From contig JAALGY010000053.1 in NCBI GenBank assembly GCA_032358165.1, positions 620,001 through 684,000 on the forward strand: a stretch of 64,000 nt of DNA. Direction: 5' to 3'. Source of the stretch: Diplosphaera chodatii. Taxonomy: Eukaryota > Chlorophyta > Trebouxiophyceae > Prasiolales > Stichococcaceae. The position numbers and the translations under genes were made by a program. Below, piece after piece: positions 46,935 through 58,709 of the stretch. Each line of letters opens with the position of its first letter. Within the stretch, counting starts at the first letter, position 1. The notes beneath the pieces were generated by a model. The model saw nothing but the letters and a program-made list of their open reading frames with translations, made no database searches and was not told where the DNA came from.

Positions 46935-49900
46935 TTACGTTCTTGGTTCCGCCCAAGGATGTTGCTGCCTTAGGCGCTGCAGGGTGTCCAGGATACTGGC
47001 AAAGGACGGCCGCTCCTTGGGGTCGCCCGCCATGCAATGCAGCGCCAATTCCTGGAGGGACGAACGTGCGTTACACAACTCGCAGCCAGACACATGCAAT
47101 TGTACTAAGAGCACTGCAAGGAGCAGCAAGTCTGCGCGTCCTGTACCTGCAGCTCTGATGGCGCCGATGCCGGAATGGTGGGGCGCTTGCCGCTGAGCAC
47201 AGCTGCAATGACCTGTGCATGTGACTTGAGGGCTGCCCAGGCGGGCTCCCCCGCTAGCAGCTCTGCCAATAGCACGCCAAATGCAAACACATCTGCACAT
47301 GAACAGAGCTTCATCAGTACAGCAGGATGTTGGGCGAAGGCCAGCACCCTTTGTGCAGCACTGGGGCACCTGTACATGCAGTGCCGACTGCAGGCCTCGT
47401 ACAACATATGCGGCCGCGGCTGACGCCTTTCAACATGCTATCAACATGCAAGCCACACCTGTAGCAAGCGAGAGGCGGCCTTCACGAACCAGCTCTGGAG
47501 CGGCATGTGTGATGCCTCCGCATGTCTTCGTCGCCACTGTGTGCTTGTTGGGGTTGTGACGAGATAGCCCAAAGTCTGCCACCTGTTCAACCAGCTCCAC
47601 ACTCACTTGTGCAGAAACAAATATCCACATGTTATGATGGCTGTGCATGCAAGGAGCATGTTGCTCAGCTGATGCTAGTCGTTTGAGAGCATATGGCTCG
47701 GGTATTCGCTGAACTCAGTGCACTCTCATGCCTATGGCACAGCGTCATACCTTGCAGTTGATGCTGCAGGCTGAGTCAGGCGATGGCTCGGCCAGCAGCA
47801 CATTCGTCAGCGACAGATCGCTGTGAATGATGCTGTGTGCGTGCAAGTGCTCCATGGCTGCTGCAATCTGCGCCGCTGCTGACAGCACCACTGGCACATT
47901 TGGCATACTCTGGCGCTCCCCCGCAGGCGGGGGCACTGCGAACAACCCCTCCGCCAGCCCTCTCTGCAGTGAGCAATATCGTCGATGGCTGAGGAGAAGT
48001 GGAGTGAATGAATGGATCGCAGCATGCAGTTTGAGGGAAGGTACCAACTTCGGCCTGCTCTGCAACACACACTGCACAGGCACAGGATATGTGCACACAT
48101 GACTGGTTCACTACCTCGAGGTCGCCTCGCCCGCAGTACTCAAGGACAACCCACGTCTCGACCTCTGCCTGCGCCGTGCCATCTGGCTCGTCTCTGCTGC
48201 CATATCTTGCTATCACCTGCATGATTCCACGATGATGCATGTCATTGCTCCTGCATCTGCTGGTTGTACATCAGCTTCATCGCACTGCGACATTGCACAC
48301 CTCGCCACGGCTGCTGATGTCAAAGCTGCTGCGCCGCGGCTGCGCAGACGCAAAGGCTTGGTTGTGTTCGGCGCTGCCCCCGAGCTCCCTTATGCCGTCA
48401 GAGCTGGCTCGATGCACAGCAGCCTCATGCAGGCTGGCCCGCCGCCTGCTGCGGGGCGAGTCGAGAGACTGTCGCGTCGTCATCGCCGGCAGCGGTGGTG
48501 CAGGGATGAGCACCGTTGTGTGTGCCTACATGGTGGAGAACCTATGTTGTTGTAAGTGTTCTTTTCATCGACTCGAGAACACACACATGCCCAAGAAGGC
48601 CGTACCAATGTCTTCACAAGGTGTGGGTGGTCAATCCCGCGGGACTGCTGGGCCTCCACACCGCTCCATGGTTTGAGGGAGCGGCCCTCGCTCGCACTGA
48701 TGCCACTGCCGCATACCTGCGCAAGCGGTACATCAATGCCTCCTGAGATATCAACAAGTTTGGAAATGGCCTTCGCCATGCGAGGCAATCCTTTGCTAAC
48801 TGCACGCACTACCTGCGCTCTCTGGCATACCTTGACTGCCACCGTTTGGTTGTGCCACTTGCCAATGAAAACATTTGAGAAGCTGCCGCTGCCAATGTGC
48901 CGACCCAGTTCAAGACCCTGCATCGAACACCAGACCCTAAAAATTGCTGTCCCTCGCTCCCACACATCCAGGAGCCTTGCCGGTGATGATGTGCGGCACG
49001 CAGCTGCGTCATCGGTAGCCATGCCGCTCGCCATGTGCACAGCCCAACAGCATGTTGCTACTTCATGCAACTGGCTGTTTGCGGACCCCATCAGCATAGT
49101 CGCTAGGTCACACGGTGTTCCCGCACCGGGATCGGCACAGGCGGGACACTTGTAAAATTGCCATGACTGCTGCTGCTGCTGCGGCCGACAGCTCCCGCTG
49201 CTGCGTCGCGCCTGAATGCAATGTAGGACAGAGCCGCCTGCCCCGCAGCGGGCTGCACGCTGGTGCCCAGGGGCGAGCGCCGCCGGGAGGGGTTTCTGGA
49301 TGTCTGGGACACAGACTGCTGTGTGAACCCTGCCTCCATCAGCACATGGTCCGCTGTGACGCTGACAAAGTAGACCCCTGCTGGCTTGGCGGCCAGCCCA
49401 GATATTGCAAAGGTCGACACCGCAGCACGTGATGCCAGCTGCTGCCAGTCGTCTGGCGTTGCCTCATGTGCTGGCCTGTTCGCATAATGCATGGCAAGAT
49501 GGAACTCAACCTGAATTTATTGTGCTTCGAATGCTCTTCCCGGGCACACGCTGTGATGTAAACTGGTTGCCACAGTTGATGGTTGCCGCTCACCTGAATC
49601 TGAGTGCGAAGGACCCTGCTGCAGGATGATTTCGTGCGGTCACCCCCTGGATGAAGAAGTGACCACCATAGCCAGCCACCTGCAGGTCATGGGCAACATG
49701 TCACACATACTGGCTTGAGCTTGCAAGCGTGCGTTGAACGAGCAGACTGCCTACCTGCGGCAAATATCATGATCGCTCTCTGATATGCCAGCTGCGTAAA
49801 GCCGGCACTGGACCAGAGACAGCATGTTGGCAATGGTCCACAGCACAGAAAGGGGTGCCGGCAGGGGTGGCGTCGTACCTCGTAGATGGCTCGCCAAGGC

Positions 49901-52030
49901 GTAGAGTTCAGGTCGCAGGGCGCTTGCAACACCTGCCACAGCGGGTGGTTCAGCAGCGCACTCTGCCGCACACCCGTCAACTGTGTGTCGATGTGCATCG
50001 CCCCGTCAGATGGTGGGGCGCGACCAGACACACGTCACACGCAGCTGCCAAGCGAGCAGCGCTTGCAGGGTCGCCGGAGACGCAGGGCTGCAATGTGGGA
50101 CCAGCGCTGCTGGCATGTCACCCGGTCGATAACGCGGTCGCAGCACACCACGCGCCAGTCGCCCGGCCCCGCGGTCACCAGCATGAGCGCCTCTGTGGGT
50201 TTAGGGTTTAGGGTTTTGGGTACGCGCTCCAGTGGGTGCGCCGGCCGCACATCCGGCACCGCGGCCCCTGACAGCCTCTGCAGGCGGCGTGGCAGAGGAC
50301 ATGCTGAACACCATTGAAAAATGATGTTGGCGATCTCAGGGTCGCGCACACATACACTAACCTCATCTCGCCTGTGGATCCTTTCGTCAGGACTTGGGAC
50401 TGCATGGCTGTGAGCAGCACCTCGCAGGCGAGCGCCTCTGCGAAGGCGCCGTCCGTGCGGTTGATGATGTGGCGCGCCTCGGCGCTGTTCTCCCGCAGCG
50501 GAATCGGAGGCGAATCATCGGAAGCGGAGGCGAAGCTGCTGTGCGACACGCGGCTGAAGCGGCCGTCGTCGCTGCTGTCGACCTCGTCTGCTTCCAGCGC
50601 CACCGCCACTTTGCCTGCACTCAGCCAAGTCGGGCTGGAGCGTGACCTGGCACATGCACTGACATGGCCGCCGTGGTGTCAACACCGCCTTGCAGGGTGG
50701 GGACGGTCGAGCACGACGTCTCGGAGGAGGCGACCCACCTCCCAGGCGCAGCAGCAGCTGGCGGTCCCCCGGCCGCTGCGCACCGCGCTTGCGGCTGGCG
50801 ACGGCCAGGCTGCCGATGACACGGCCGCTCGCGCAGTGCAGCACCACCTCCGCCACGTACGGCAGGAAAGGCGGCAGCGTGCCTACATGGGCAGTTGCTG
50901 CGTTGGCAGGCTGCATATGCAGATCCGGACCCAGCTCTAGTGGTGGCCAGCTGGCATTGAAGCCTACCTTTGACGTGTGGCCTGATGACTCGTATATACT
51001 CAGACAGCAGCATCGACAATGACAGCCAAGAAACCAGCCCTACTGACCTGGTTTGATGCCAGCTGCATCCCTCACAAAGCTGCGATCCGGCGGCCCCAGC
51101 GCAGTCAGCAGAACAAAGTCGGGGCACAGCAGCCGGTGCACCAGCTCCAACAGCTTTATCACTTTCGGAGACACCTGTGTCACAGAAACACTTATAAGCA
51201 TGAGTGCATGTATCACCATGCTCTGGCTGCGGTTCTTGAGTGGTGTCTGATGTGCAGCATGTACATCCTGCAAATGACCGTTTGCCACCTGCATAAATTG
51301 GCTGACCACCATTCAGCATGGCGCCAGCGCAGCACCTACCTCGCAAGACTGGCTGGCAAGCAGGTCCTGCTGCTGAGTTGTCGGGGACTGTGGGTACGTT
51401 GTGTGCTGCATGTTGCCTGTGGGGCTGGTGCCAAACAGACCGCGCTGAGCATGCGCATCCAAGGTGTCCATCGGTGCCCGTCTGGATGCCTCCGCTGCCA
51501 TGCCACCGGCCTCGGGCAGCACTCCCGCTGGTATGTCCGGCACCGAGATGCTGCGTGCGTGCGCCTCTGTCTGCGGCAGGTCTGTGCGCCCGCAGCACCG
51601 CGACTGTGCTGCCTGCGGTGCGGTGTCACGATCGGCACGGTTAGGTCTGCTGGGTGCGACCGCATCACCAGCGACACGTTGCAAGAAACAGCCCTTGCGT
51701 GTAGGAATGTTTCCAATATACCTGCCATGCGCTGACGCCATCGACGGTGTCTCGGAAGTGCGCCGCCCGCAGCTCTGCTGAGCTGATGCTGGCCGTTGCT
51801 TTGACCGTAGGATCCAGCTCGTCGGCTGTGTCTGAACGCAGCTGCGACGTGTCGCAGCAGGTGCAGTCGCCATGACCCACTGATCTCCCATCAAAAAGCG
51901 CTGCTGGACAGCCGTTTGCGATCACCAGACCCTTGATGGCGCTGTCAGAAGCTGGTGCCGGCAGTGCATGCCAACTCTGTGACGCAGACACAAGTGGCGC
52001 TCTCTCAACTTGGCTTTCTGCAGGCTTCAC
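46935..52030 (-). CDS. GAF/PAS-domain protein kinase, Raf/TKL-like, N-terminus unresolved
   Basis: Probable soluble sensor kinase. A GAF-like segment is split over exons near 51050-51177 (VSPKVIKLLELVHRLLCPDF, VLLTALGPPDRSF) and 50740-50880 (GTLPPFLPYVAEVVLHC, GRVIGSLAVASRKRG). A Ser-rich linker follows, then a PAS-like segment: EALMLVTAGPGDWRVVCCD (ends 50192), LTGVRQSALLNHPLWQVLQ (about 49910-49970) and GYGGHFFIQGV. The kinase domain runs GRHIGSGSFSNVF, WHNQTVAVK, IDHPHLVKTL, WVVLEYCGRGDLE, HLHAHSIIHSDLSLTNVLL, VADFGLSRHN, THAAPELV and DVFAFGVLLAELLAGEPAW, ending near HCMAGDPKERPSF and stop at 46935. The catalytic loop reads HSDLSLTN, with Ser in place of the usual Arg and Lys. A long Ser/Arg-rich insert (about 48280-48450) lies inside the N-lobe. 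PAS and GAF calls are by pattern only; exons upstream of 51900 are guesses. Confidence 0.65.
50197..50220 (+). repeat. Interstitial telomere-like tract (TTTAGGG twice plus TTTTGGG)
   Basis: GGG followed by TTTAGGG (50200-50206), TTTAGGG (50207-50213) and TTTTGGG (50214-50220). On the minus strand it reads as CCCTAAA units directly upstream of the CAG acceptor (50193-50195) of the kinase exon that begins EALMLVTAG. TTTAGGG is the plant-type and common green-algal telomere unit. Confidence 0.85.
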
Positions 52031-53186
52031 CAGTTGCAGAACTCCTCACGTTAGGTGGCCCTTCTTGTATACGAACTTCATGTGACCCTCCTATAAAAGT
52101 TCAGTCGTTGATCGCTTGCCTGTGTCTTAGGTGTGGCAAGGCAGTTGCCCATGCTGCACACGTTTACTTGCCTGCGCGGCGGCAGTCAACGGTCAACTGC
52201 AATGCTGAAGCGCGATGGACCGGGCGGTCTAGCAGACCCCACAGCCCTGATCACGGCGCAGTCCACAGCGCAGATCACTGACTGATCCGGTCCCGCAGTA
52301 CAGTCTGTACTAAGCTGTGCAGCAGGCGACCCGGCCGCGTGCGCTGGCCCGTGGCACAATGGCCGATGACTTCATGAGCGATACGAGAGGTTGCCACTGG
52401 GCGCTGCGCACCTCTTGCTTGTGCTCGCGCCCCGGTGCGTCCAGCAGCAACGGGTACCAGACAGCTTGGAAACCTCTCGCTGCCAGCGTGTGTCACGCGG
52501 GCCGCGACGTCCAGCACGGCGCCGGAGACATTATGACCCGGAGTTTGATCGTCCTGATGGACGCGGCGGGTCGCATGCGTGCACCAGCTTCTTGCGCCGA
52601 CTCGGAGCCGCGTTTGGGGCAGCCGCTGTCTGGCGCACCCAATGCACCAGAAAGAGCTTGCGGCCACGCACCTGCCCGTCAGTCGTGTTGGTGATCTGCA
52701 CGAGGTGGGTCAAGCATGGTCCTGCATGTTCCGATTGTCTGCACGCGGTCTTGAGCCCGGCATGCGGGGGCCGCTGCGTTGCTCAGCACCCCTCGACTGC
52801 AGCTGCTGCTTGCATGTTCAGACAGTGAGCTCTGAGCTGCCACACACGCACATTGCCATGCATTCAATCGTGAGTTAGCTCTGAGAAGCTGTGATACATA
52901 CGTTGCCTCGACATCTTGGCAAACGTGCTGTTGCCTTGCTCGCAGAGCCATTCGCATCCTGCCCAGGTTCACTCCACGTTGACGTCGTCATCTTTCCTAC
53001 TGGGGCAACCGATTTGCATGCACACTGCGTCTTTGCGCAGATATTCCGCATCTTGGGTCGGTTGAGCACAGCGATCCCCTTCATGTCGACCTACACCACC
53101 TTCCGCCGCGCGCAGCACCCACTGCTGGCGCCCACCAATGCGTGGACCTGGAAGTGAGAGGCTGAGTTCCGCAGTCTGTCTTCTCA
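52031..53186. other. Divergent spacer between kinase and PTH2, may hide first exons
   Basis: About 1.1 kb that must contain the kinase and PTH2 promoters, and probably missing N-terminal kinase exons. Several open frames occur on both strands, for example a minus-strand frame near 52531-52713. I could not tie any of them to a domain or a phase-consistent join. Confidence 0.35.
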
Positions 53187-54341
53187 ATGAAGCACGCAAC
53201 TCAAGAAGCGATGCTGGCATGTCCTGCATGCATGCACGCGCCCGGCGAGACGCACCTCCACAGGGGAGAATCGTACCCCTCAGGCTCTGGAGCATGCACA
53301 CGCAGATTCCTTCCAGGCGTGTTGCTTGGCTTTGCCATCAAGTGGTGGATGGACAACGGCACAAAGGTGTGAAGCCAGCATTCCCGACATGTTCGACCAT
53401 GGCTACATGCTTCTGAACCAACAGCATTCAGCAAATCTAGCCGCCGGAATGTGCAGGATGACAGCGGCGGCCGGAGGGCCGAAAGGAAGACAGACCGCGT
53501 GCTAGCTTCCAAGCCAGCCGTCACCAGCAAAGAAGAGTACAAGATGGTGCGCAAGCAATGCAAATGCATCTGCTCGCCACCAGCAACGGCACCAAAGGGC
53601 GGAAACTGGGAGTGGATGGCCGAAGCCTGCTGCTCTGCAGGTGCTGCTTGTCAATGAGTCGCTGAAGATGGGCAAGGTGCGACGAGTGCTGCCACATTCA
53701 ATGGTAGTGCTGGTGCCATCCGGGTGCATGTTGCAAAAGCGTGGTGGTGTCGATCGGTTTACTGCAGGGAAAGATCGCAGCGCAGTGCGCCCATGCAGCA
53801 GTGGGGGTCGTGGAGCAGCACAAGCAGCACGCAGCGGACATCTTCCAGGCCTGGGAGCTCAAGGGGCATGCGAAGGTGGCTCTGCGGGTGCCAACGGAGC
53901 AGGAGATGGTGAGGTGCTCTCCTGGAGTGGCATGCAGTGGGATGCCTGATCTGGAGTGGGATAGTGGGATGCCTGATGCAAAGTACGTCTTCAGCAGTAT
54001 GCTGCTTGCACTCCAACCCTGCACTGGCTAAGCTCCTGTCGCCCCCTGTCTCAGTCTTCCCTACTCGCTCTGCAGCTCTCTATAGCCGAGGCGGCTCGGA
54101 CACAGGGCATCTTCACATACATTGTGGTCGATGCTGGGCGGACTCAGGTGACTGTGCACCTACTGTGTCATTGCTGCTCCCCCGCACGGGGCACTTTGCC
54201 CTTAGTTCCCACAGATGTGTTCACAGGCTTATTAGCTGTGCTGTCCTGCAGATTGCCCCAGGGTCCAGGACAGTCCTGGCGGTAGGCCCGGCGCCAAAGT
54301 CCTTGGTAGACAAGCTGACGGGGCACCTCAAACTCCTTTGA
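53187..54341 (+). CDS. PTH2: Peptidyl-tRNA hydrolase 2 (PTH2/Bit1-like) with N-terminal membrane anchor
   Basis: Recycles peptidyl-tRNA released from stalled ribosomes. An N-terminal hydrophobic exon (53310-53368: [17 protein letters not shown]) is followed by a basic linker ([20 protein letters not shown]), then [12 protein letters not shown] joined to [18 protein letters not shown], the PTH2 signature with the conserved Lys and His. Next are [39 protein letters not shown] with AGRTQ, and the last exon [20 protein letters not shown] to stop at 54341. The catalytic domain is complete at about 115 residues. The Met at 53187 is in frame with the anchor, but a splice acceptor at 53309 suggests a different first exon. 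Animal PTH2 also has an N-terminal anchor, so the anchor is family-typical. Confidence 0.88.
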
Positions 54342-54914
54342 ATTCAGGATCTGATGCATTTGCGGGTCAAAATTTCACATCAGCGAGTCAGGTGCGGGGA
54401 TATCGTTGGATCGGCTGGCTTGCTTGGCGTTGTTTGACGCCTGGTATGCAGTGGGAAGCTTAGCTCCACCCATGGCGTGTCACACCATGCAGTGCATCAT
54501 GCACCCACCTTCCGAAGTCTAAACCTCTGCTCACATCAGACCAGGCCGATGGAGACATATGTGTCAACACTTGTGGGCCAGGGATGGCAAAATCAGTTGC
54601 ATACTCGACGGACATCACCTTCCACACCTGACACCCTCCACCTGCCTGATGCAGGAGCTGTGCATTGCCAGCAACGGGGCACAAGCCTGAAATAGCCGAC
54701 GGAACTGAGGCAGTGAAGGGCTTCGCACTGAGGACAACACATCGAGTTTAGCATATCCTGATGATTACATGAAGGAATTTGCACCCGCTTGACAACTGAA
54801 GCTGAGAAACGCAGATACAAGAGTAGAGTCACTAGAAAGCCGATCCGCCAGTGATCGGCGAGTGCGATCCAAAGTGTTGCATCCTGGTGACCTCCAACGA
54901 GCAACCTCGCCACC
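54342..54914. other. Intergenic spacer upstream of CCT8
   Basis: 573 bp between the PTH2 stop and the CCT8 start, same strand. It should include the CCT8 promoter. No gene seen. Confidence 0.45.
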
Positions 54915-57900
54915 ATGGCGATGGGAGCACCGTATGGCATGCAAGCCATGCTCAAGGAGGGGCACCAGATGTTTTCGGGCCTGCAGGAGGCTGTACTCAA
55001 AAATATTGAGGCATGCAAGGAACTGTCCCTGCTCACGAAGAGCTCGATGGGTCCCAACGGTGAGAGTTGGTGATCTTCACAAAATCAGTTTCAATCCGCA
55101 CATCTCAGAGTGTCAACGGCAACCTGCCTGGCGCTCCAAATTTTCATACGGCATCAGCAGGCTGCGTTGGTGACACAAGCATGCGCTGTATGGTGCGCAG
55201 GCATGAACAAAATGGTGGTCAACCACCTGGACAAGTTGTTCGTGACCAGCGACGCGAGCACCATCATCAATGAGATGGAGGTGCAGCACCCGGCAGCCAA
55301 GCTGGTGGTGTTTGCCAGCCAGGCGCAGGAGCAGGAGATCGGCGACGGCTCCAACTTCGTGAGTGCAGGGCGTCGGGCACAGCCACGCATGGCTCGTCTG
55401 CGGGGGTGGCCGTGCTTGTGATGATCCAGCTGAAGCAGCGGCTAATGTCCGCATGCGACGCTCGCCTGCAGGTGATCAGCTTCGCGGGCGAGCTGCTGTC
55501 AAATGCAGAGGGTCTGCTGCGGGATGGGCTGCACACGTCAGAGGTGGCAGATGGCTACACCAAAGCGGCTGAAAAGGTGGGTGCTTGCATGCGTTGCGGT
55601 GCAGTTCATCTGTAGTGGCGGCGACCTTGTAGTAGTACATAACATCACACATCAAGTCTAATGCCAAAAAAGCGTCGTTAACGACGGCTTGTGTTTGACG
55701 AGCCTGCTGCGACCCGCACAACTGCAGGCGCTGGCGGTGATCGACAGCCTGGTGCTGCCGGGCACGGAGACGCTGGATGTGCGGGACAAGGCGGCGGTGG
55801 CAAAGCGCATCAGGGGGGCAGTGTCAGCCAAGCAGCACGGCCTGGAGGACGTGCTGTGCCCGCTCATTGCGGAGGTGCGTGGCTAGGCTCCCGCCACGAA
55901 TGCCAACCTGAAGCGCCTGCACTGCTGGCACTTGCCGCCGGCAGCGCCAGGTCGCTGCATCTTGGCTTGCGATTTGCATCCGGCACGGCAGCAGCGGCAG
56001 GACATGGCGGTCAGAGCAGGGTATGCACCTGAATGCGGTGCCGATATGCCATGTGGCTGTGCAGGCGTGCATCGCTGTGTGCCCCAAGAACCCGGCCAGC
56101 TTCAATGTTGACAACGTGCGGGTGGTGAAGATCCCGGGCGGCGGCGTCACCGACTCGGCTGTTGTCCGTGGCATGGTGAGCGCCTTGGATCAGTGCAACT
56201 TCTGATGACAACATGCATGCGCCAGGGATCACAGCAGTCCTGTGAGCATGATGCTGCCTAGGTTGATAAGGCCATGTGCTGTGGACCGTCATGCATGGCA
56301 GCGTGTTCATGCAAACCCAATTTGTTGCAGGTGCTGAAGCGTGATGCCGAGGGGACTGTGAAGCGGGTGGAGAATGCCAAGGTGGCAGTCTTTGCACAGG
56401 GCGTGGACACCACCTCCACAGAGACCAAGGTGCGGGGATTTGGCAGCAGAGTTCCCAGGCTGATCGTCCTGCCTACACTGATGTGCCTTTGCCAGAAGGA
56501 ACCTGCTGTGCGGTGCTGCGCTGGCCTGGAGACAACCAGCGTACACGGGAATGTCATGTTGGCCAGCCAGCATACACGCCAATTGAATGTGACTTTATTG
56601 ATTGATATGGTGCTGGCCGCAGGGCACGGTGTTGATACACAACGCGCAGGAGCTGCAGGACTACAGCCGGTCCGAGGAGGACAAGCTGGCGCAGCTGATA
56701 CAGGGCATCGTGGACAGCGGCGCCAGCGTCGTCGCCGCCGGCTCATCCATTGGCGAGATGGCGATGCACTTCCTGGAGAAGCACGGCATCATGGTCCTCA
56801 GGTGCATCGCTTGACTGCAAACCTATGTGCACAGTGCTGTTGGCGTCACAATCCTCAGCTGCCAACTTGCCGCCAGTCCCTCAACTGCATCAGCGGCCTC
56901 TCCGACCCCGGGGCTGGCACCTGCAGCTGCCATGTGTTGAGGGTCTGCTGCTTTCGGCCTGCGCACATGGCGCGGAGCATCGCTGGGAACGTCGCTGCAC
57001 AGCGCTAGAGTGCGTTGCACCACCGGCACTGACATCCCTCAGTACATCCGCAGGATACCCTCGAAGTTCGACCTGCGGCGGTTCTGCCGAGCCGTGGGCG
57101 CCTCGGCGCTGGTCAGCCTGGGCGCCCCCCGCGCCGACGAGCTGGGCTTCGCCGGCCTGCTGGAAGTGCGCGAGGTCGGCGGCGCCAATGTGACAGTGCT
57201 GTCCCAGGTGAGCCGCACCGCAGTGGCTCTGACAGCCAGAGCGTCACGGACTTGTGGCAACGCTGACATTGTGAGCTGCCCGAGACACACTGGGGCTGCA
57301 AGCAGGTCGAGATGCTGACAGTCAAGAGGGCTTCCCCATGTGCCAAAGAGTGAACACTCATCTGTCCCGGATCTGCAGGGCGGCGGCAGCATGGCAGAGC
57401 CCAGCGCCCCGGCGGCAGACGGCGAGGCGGCCACCAGCAGCGGCGGGGGGCGGGTAGCGACCGTGGTGCTGCGCGCCTCAACGGACAACCTGCTAGACGA
57501 CCTGGAGCGCGCCATCGACGACGGCGTCAACAATTACAAGGTATGCTGCGGTGAAATGACGGCGTACCATATGCACACCGTGGAGATGTCGGCGTCAGGT
57601 GCATATCTGGTGCAGCCGCTCAGCTAGCAAGCCTTGACAGCTGTAGAGGACAAGCTATGTATGTTAGGGGGACATCGACTAAACAAGTATGTCAACCTGC
57701 TGCGCAGTCGCTGTGCCGGGACCCCAGAGCGGTGCCCGCCGGCGGCGCCCTGGAGATCGAGGTCGCCCGCCAGCTGCGGGAGTTCGGCTCCAAGGAGACG
57801 GGGCTGGACCAGTACGCGATCGCCAAGTTCGCAGACGCCCTGGAGGTGGTGCCCCGCACCATTGCAGAGAACTCAGGTGGGGCTGAGACTTGATGGGCTG

Positions 57901-58433
57901 GGATGTGCATGTACACAGTGCGGATGTCTCACACCACAGCAAGCCAGTACGTGTGTGACTCCTTGAGCAGTGATCCAGGTGTCGCGGCGTGGCTGGTGAC
58001 AGTTGAGAATATCTGGTTGCAGGGCTGAATGCGACGGACGTGGTGTCGGCGCTGCACAAGGCGCACGCGGAGGGGCAGAAGAATGCGGGGCTGGATGTGG
58101 AGACGGGGGAGCCGCGCAACCTGGCCGCCGACGACATCACCGACCTGCACTCCGTGAAGTGGTGCGAGCTGCGCACCTGAGTCTTTATACACATAAGCAG
58201 GTCCAACCTAGGGATCAGCGGCCAACCATGATGCATTGTCTGGGCCCCGCACGCCAGAGTGATCCAGACTGTCCGTAAGCCGCAAGTCAACAGAGCAAAC
58301 ATGGTGTTGCAGGTGGGCACTGCGGCTGGCAGCGGACGCGGCCACCACGGTGCTCAAGGTGGACCAGATCATCATGGCGAAGGTGGCTGGAGGGCCGAAG
58401 CCGCGTGCGCCTGGCCCGATGGACGAAGACTAG
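54915..58433 (+). CDS. CCT8: T-complex protein 1 subunit theta (CCT8)
   Basis: Subunit of the eight-member cytosolic chaperonin that folds actin and tubulin. The start is in a strong context (CACCATGG): MAMGAPYGMQAMLKEGHQMF. Domain order is complete. Equatorial: LTKSSMGPNG, MNKMVVNHLDKLFVTSDAST, EMEVQHPAAKLVVFASQAQE and the nucleotide motif EIGDGSNFVISFAGELL. Intermediate and apical: SFNVDNVRVVKIPGGGVTDS, VAVFAQGVDTTSTETKGTVL, QELQDYSRSEEDKLAQLI and SSIGEMAMHFLEKHGIMVLR. C-terminal: LDDLERAIDDGVNNYK, VPAGGALEIEVARQLREFG, TGLDQYAIAKFADALEVVPR, LDVETGEPRNLAADDITDL and KVDQIIMAKVAGGPKPRAPG, ending MDED-stop. The usual GDGT reads GDGS here, a variable position in this subunit. Insert GSMAEPSAPAADGEAATSSG in the apical/intermediate region is low complexity. 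About twelve exons. Confidence 0.95.
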
Positions 58434-58709
58434 ATGCATCGTCAATGTGACCATGTGGCGATTGGTCTTCTTGATGATGCGTGACCTCAGCAGGTGGTGT
58501 AGCTGCTGCTGCTTCTGTCAGCTTTACATCGCCGATACTCAGAGTGGCAGAAAGCACACGCCACAGTAGAGTCACACGTCATCGCTTGAGGATGAACAAG
58601 CGGCACGGCGTGACGTCAGACCCGAGTTTGTTCACGCCTTCCACCATCTACTGATGACAGCCGGGCTGCGTATTCTGTTGACACGAAGGCACTGCTATAC
58701 CTCTAGGCC

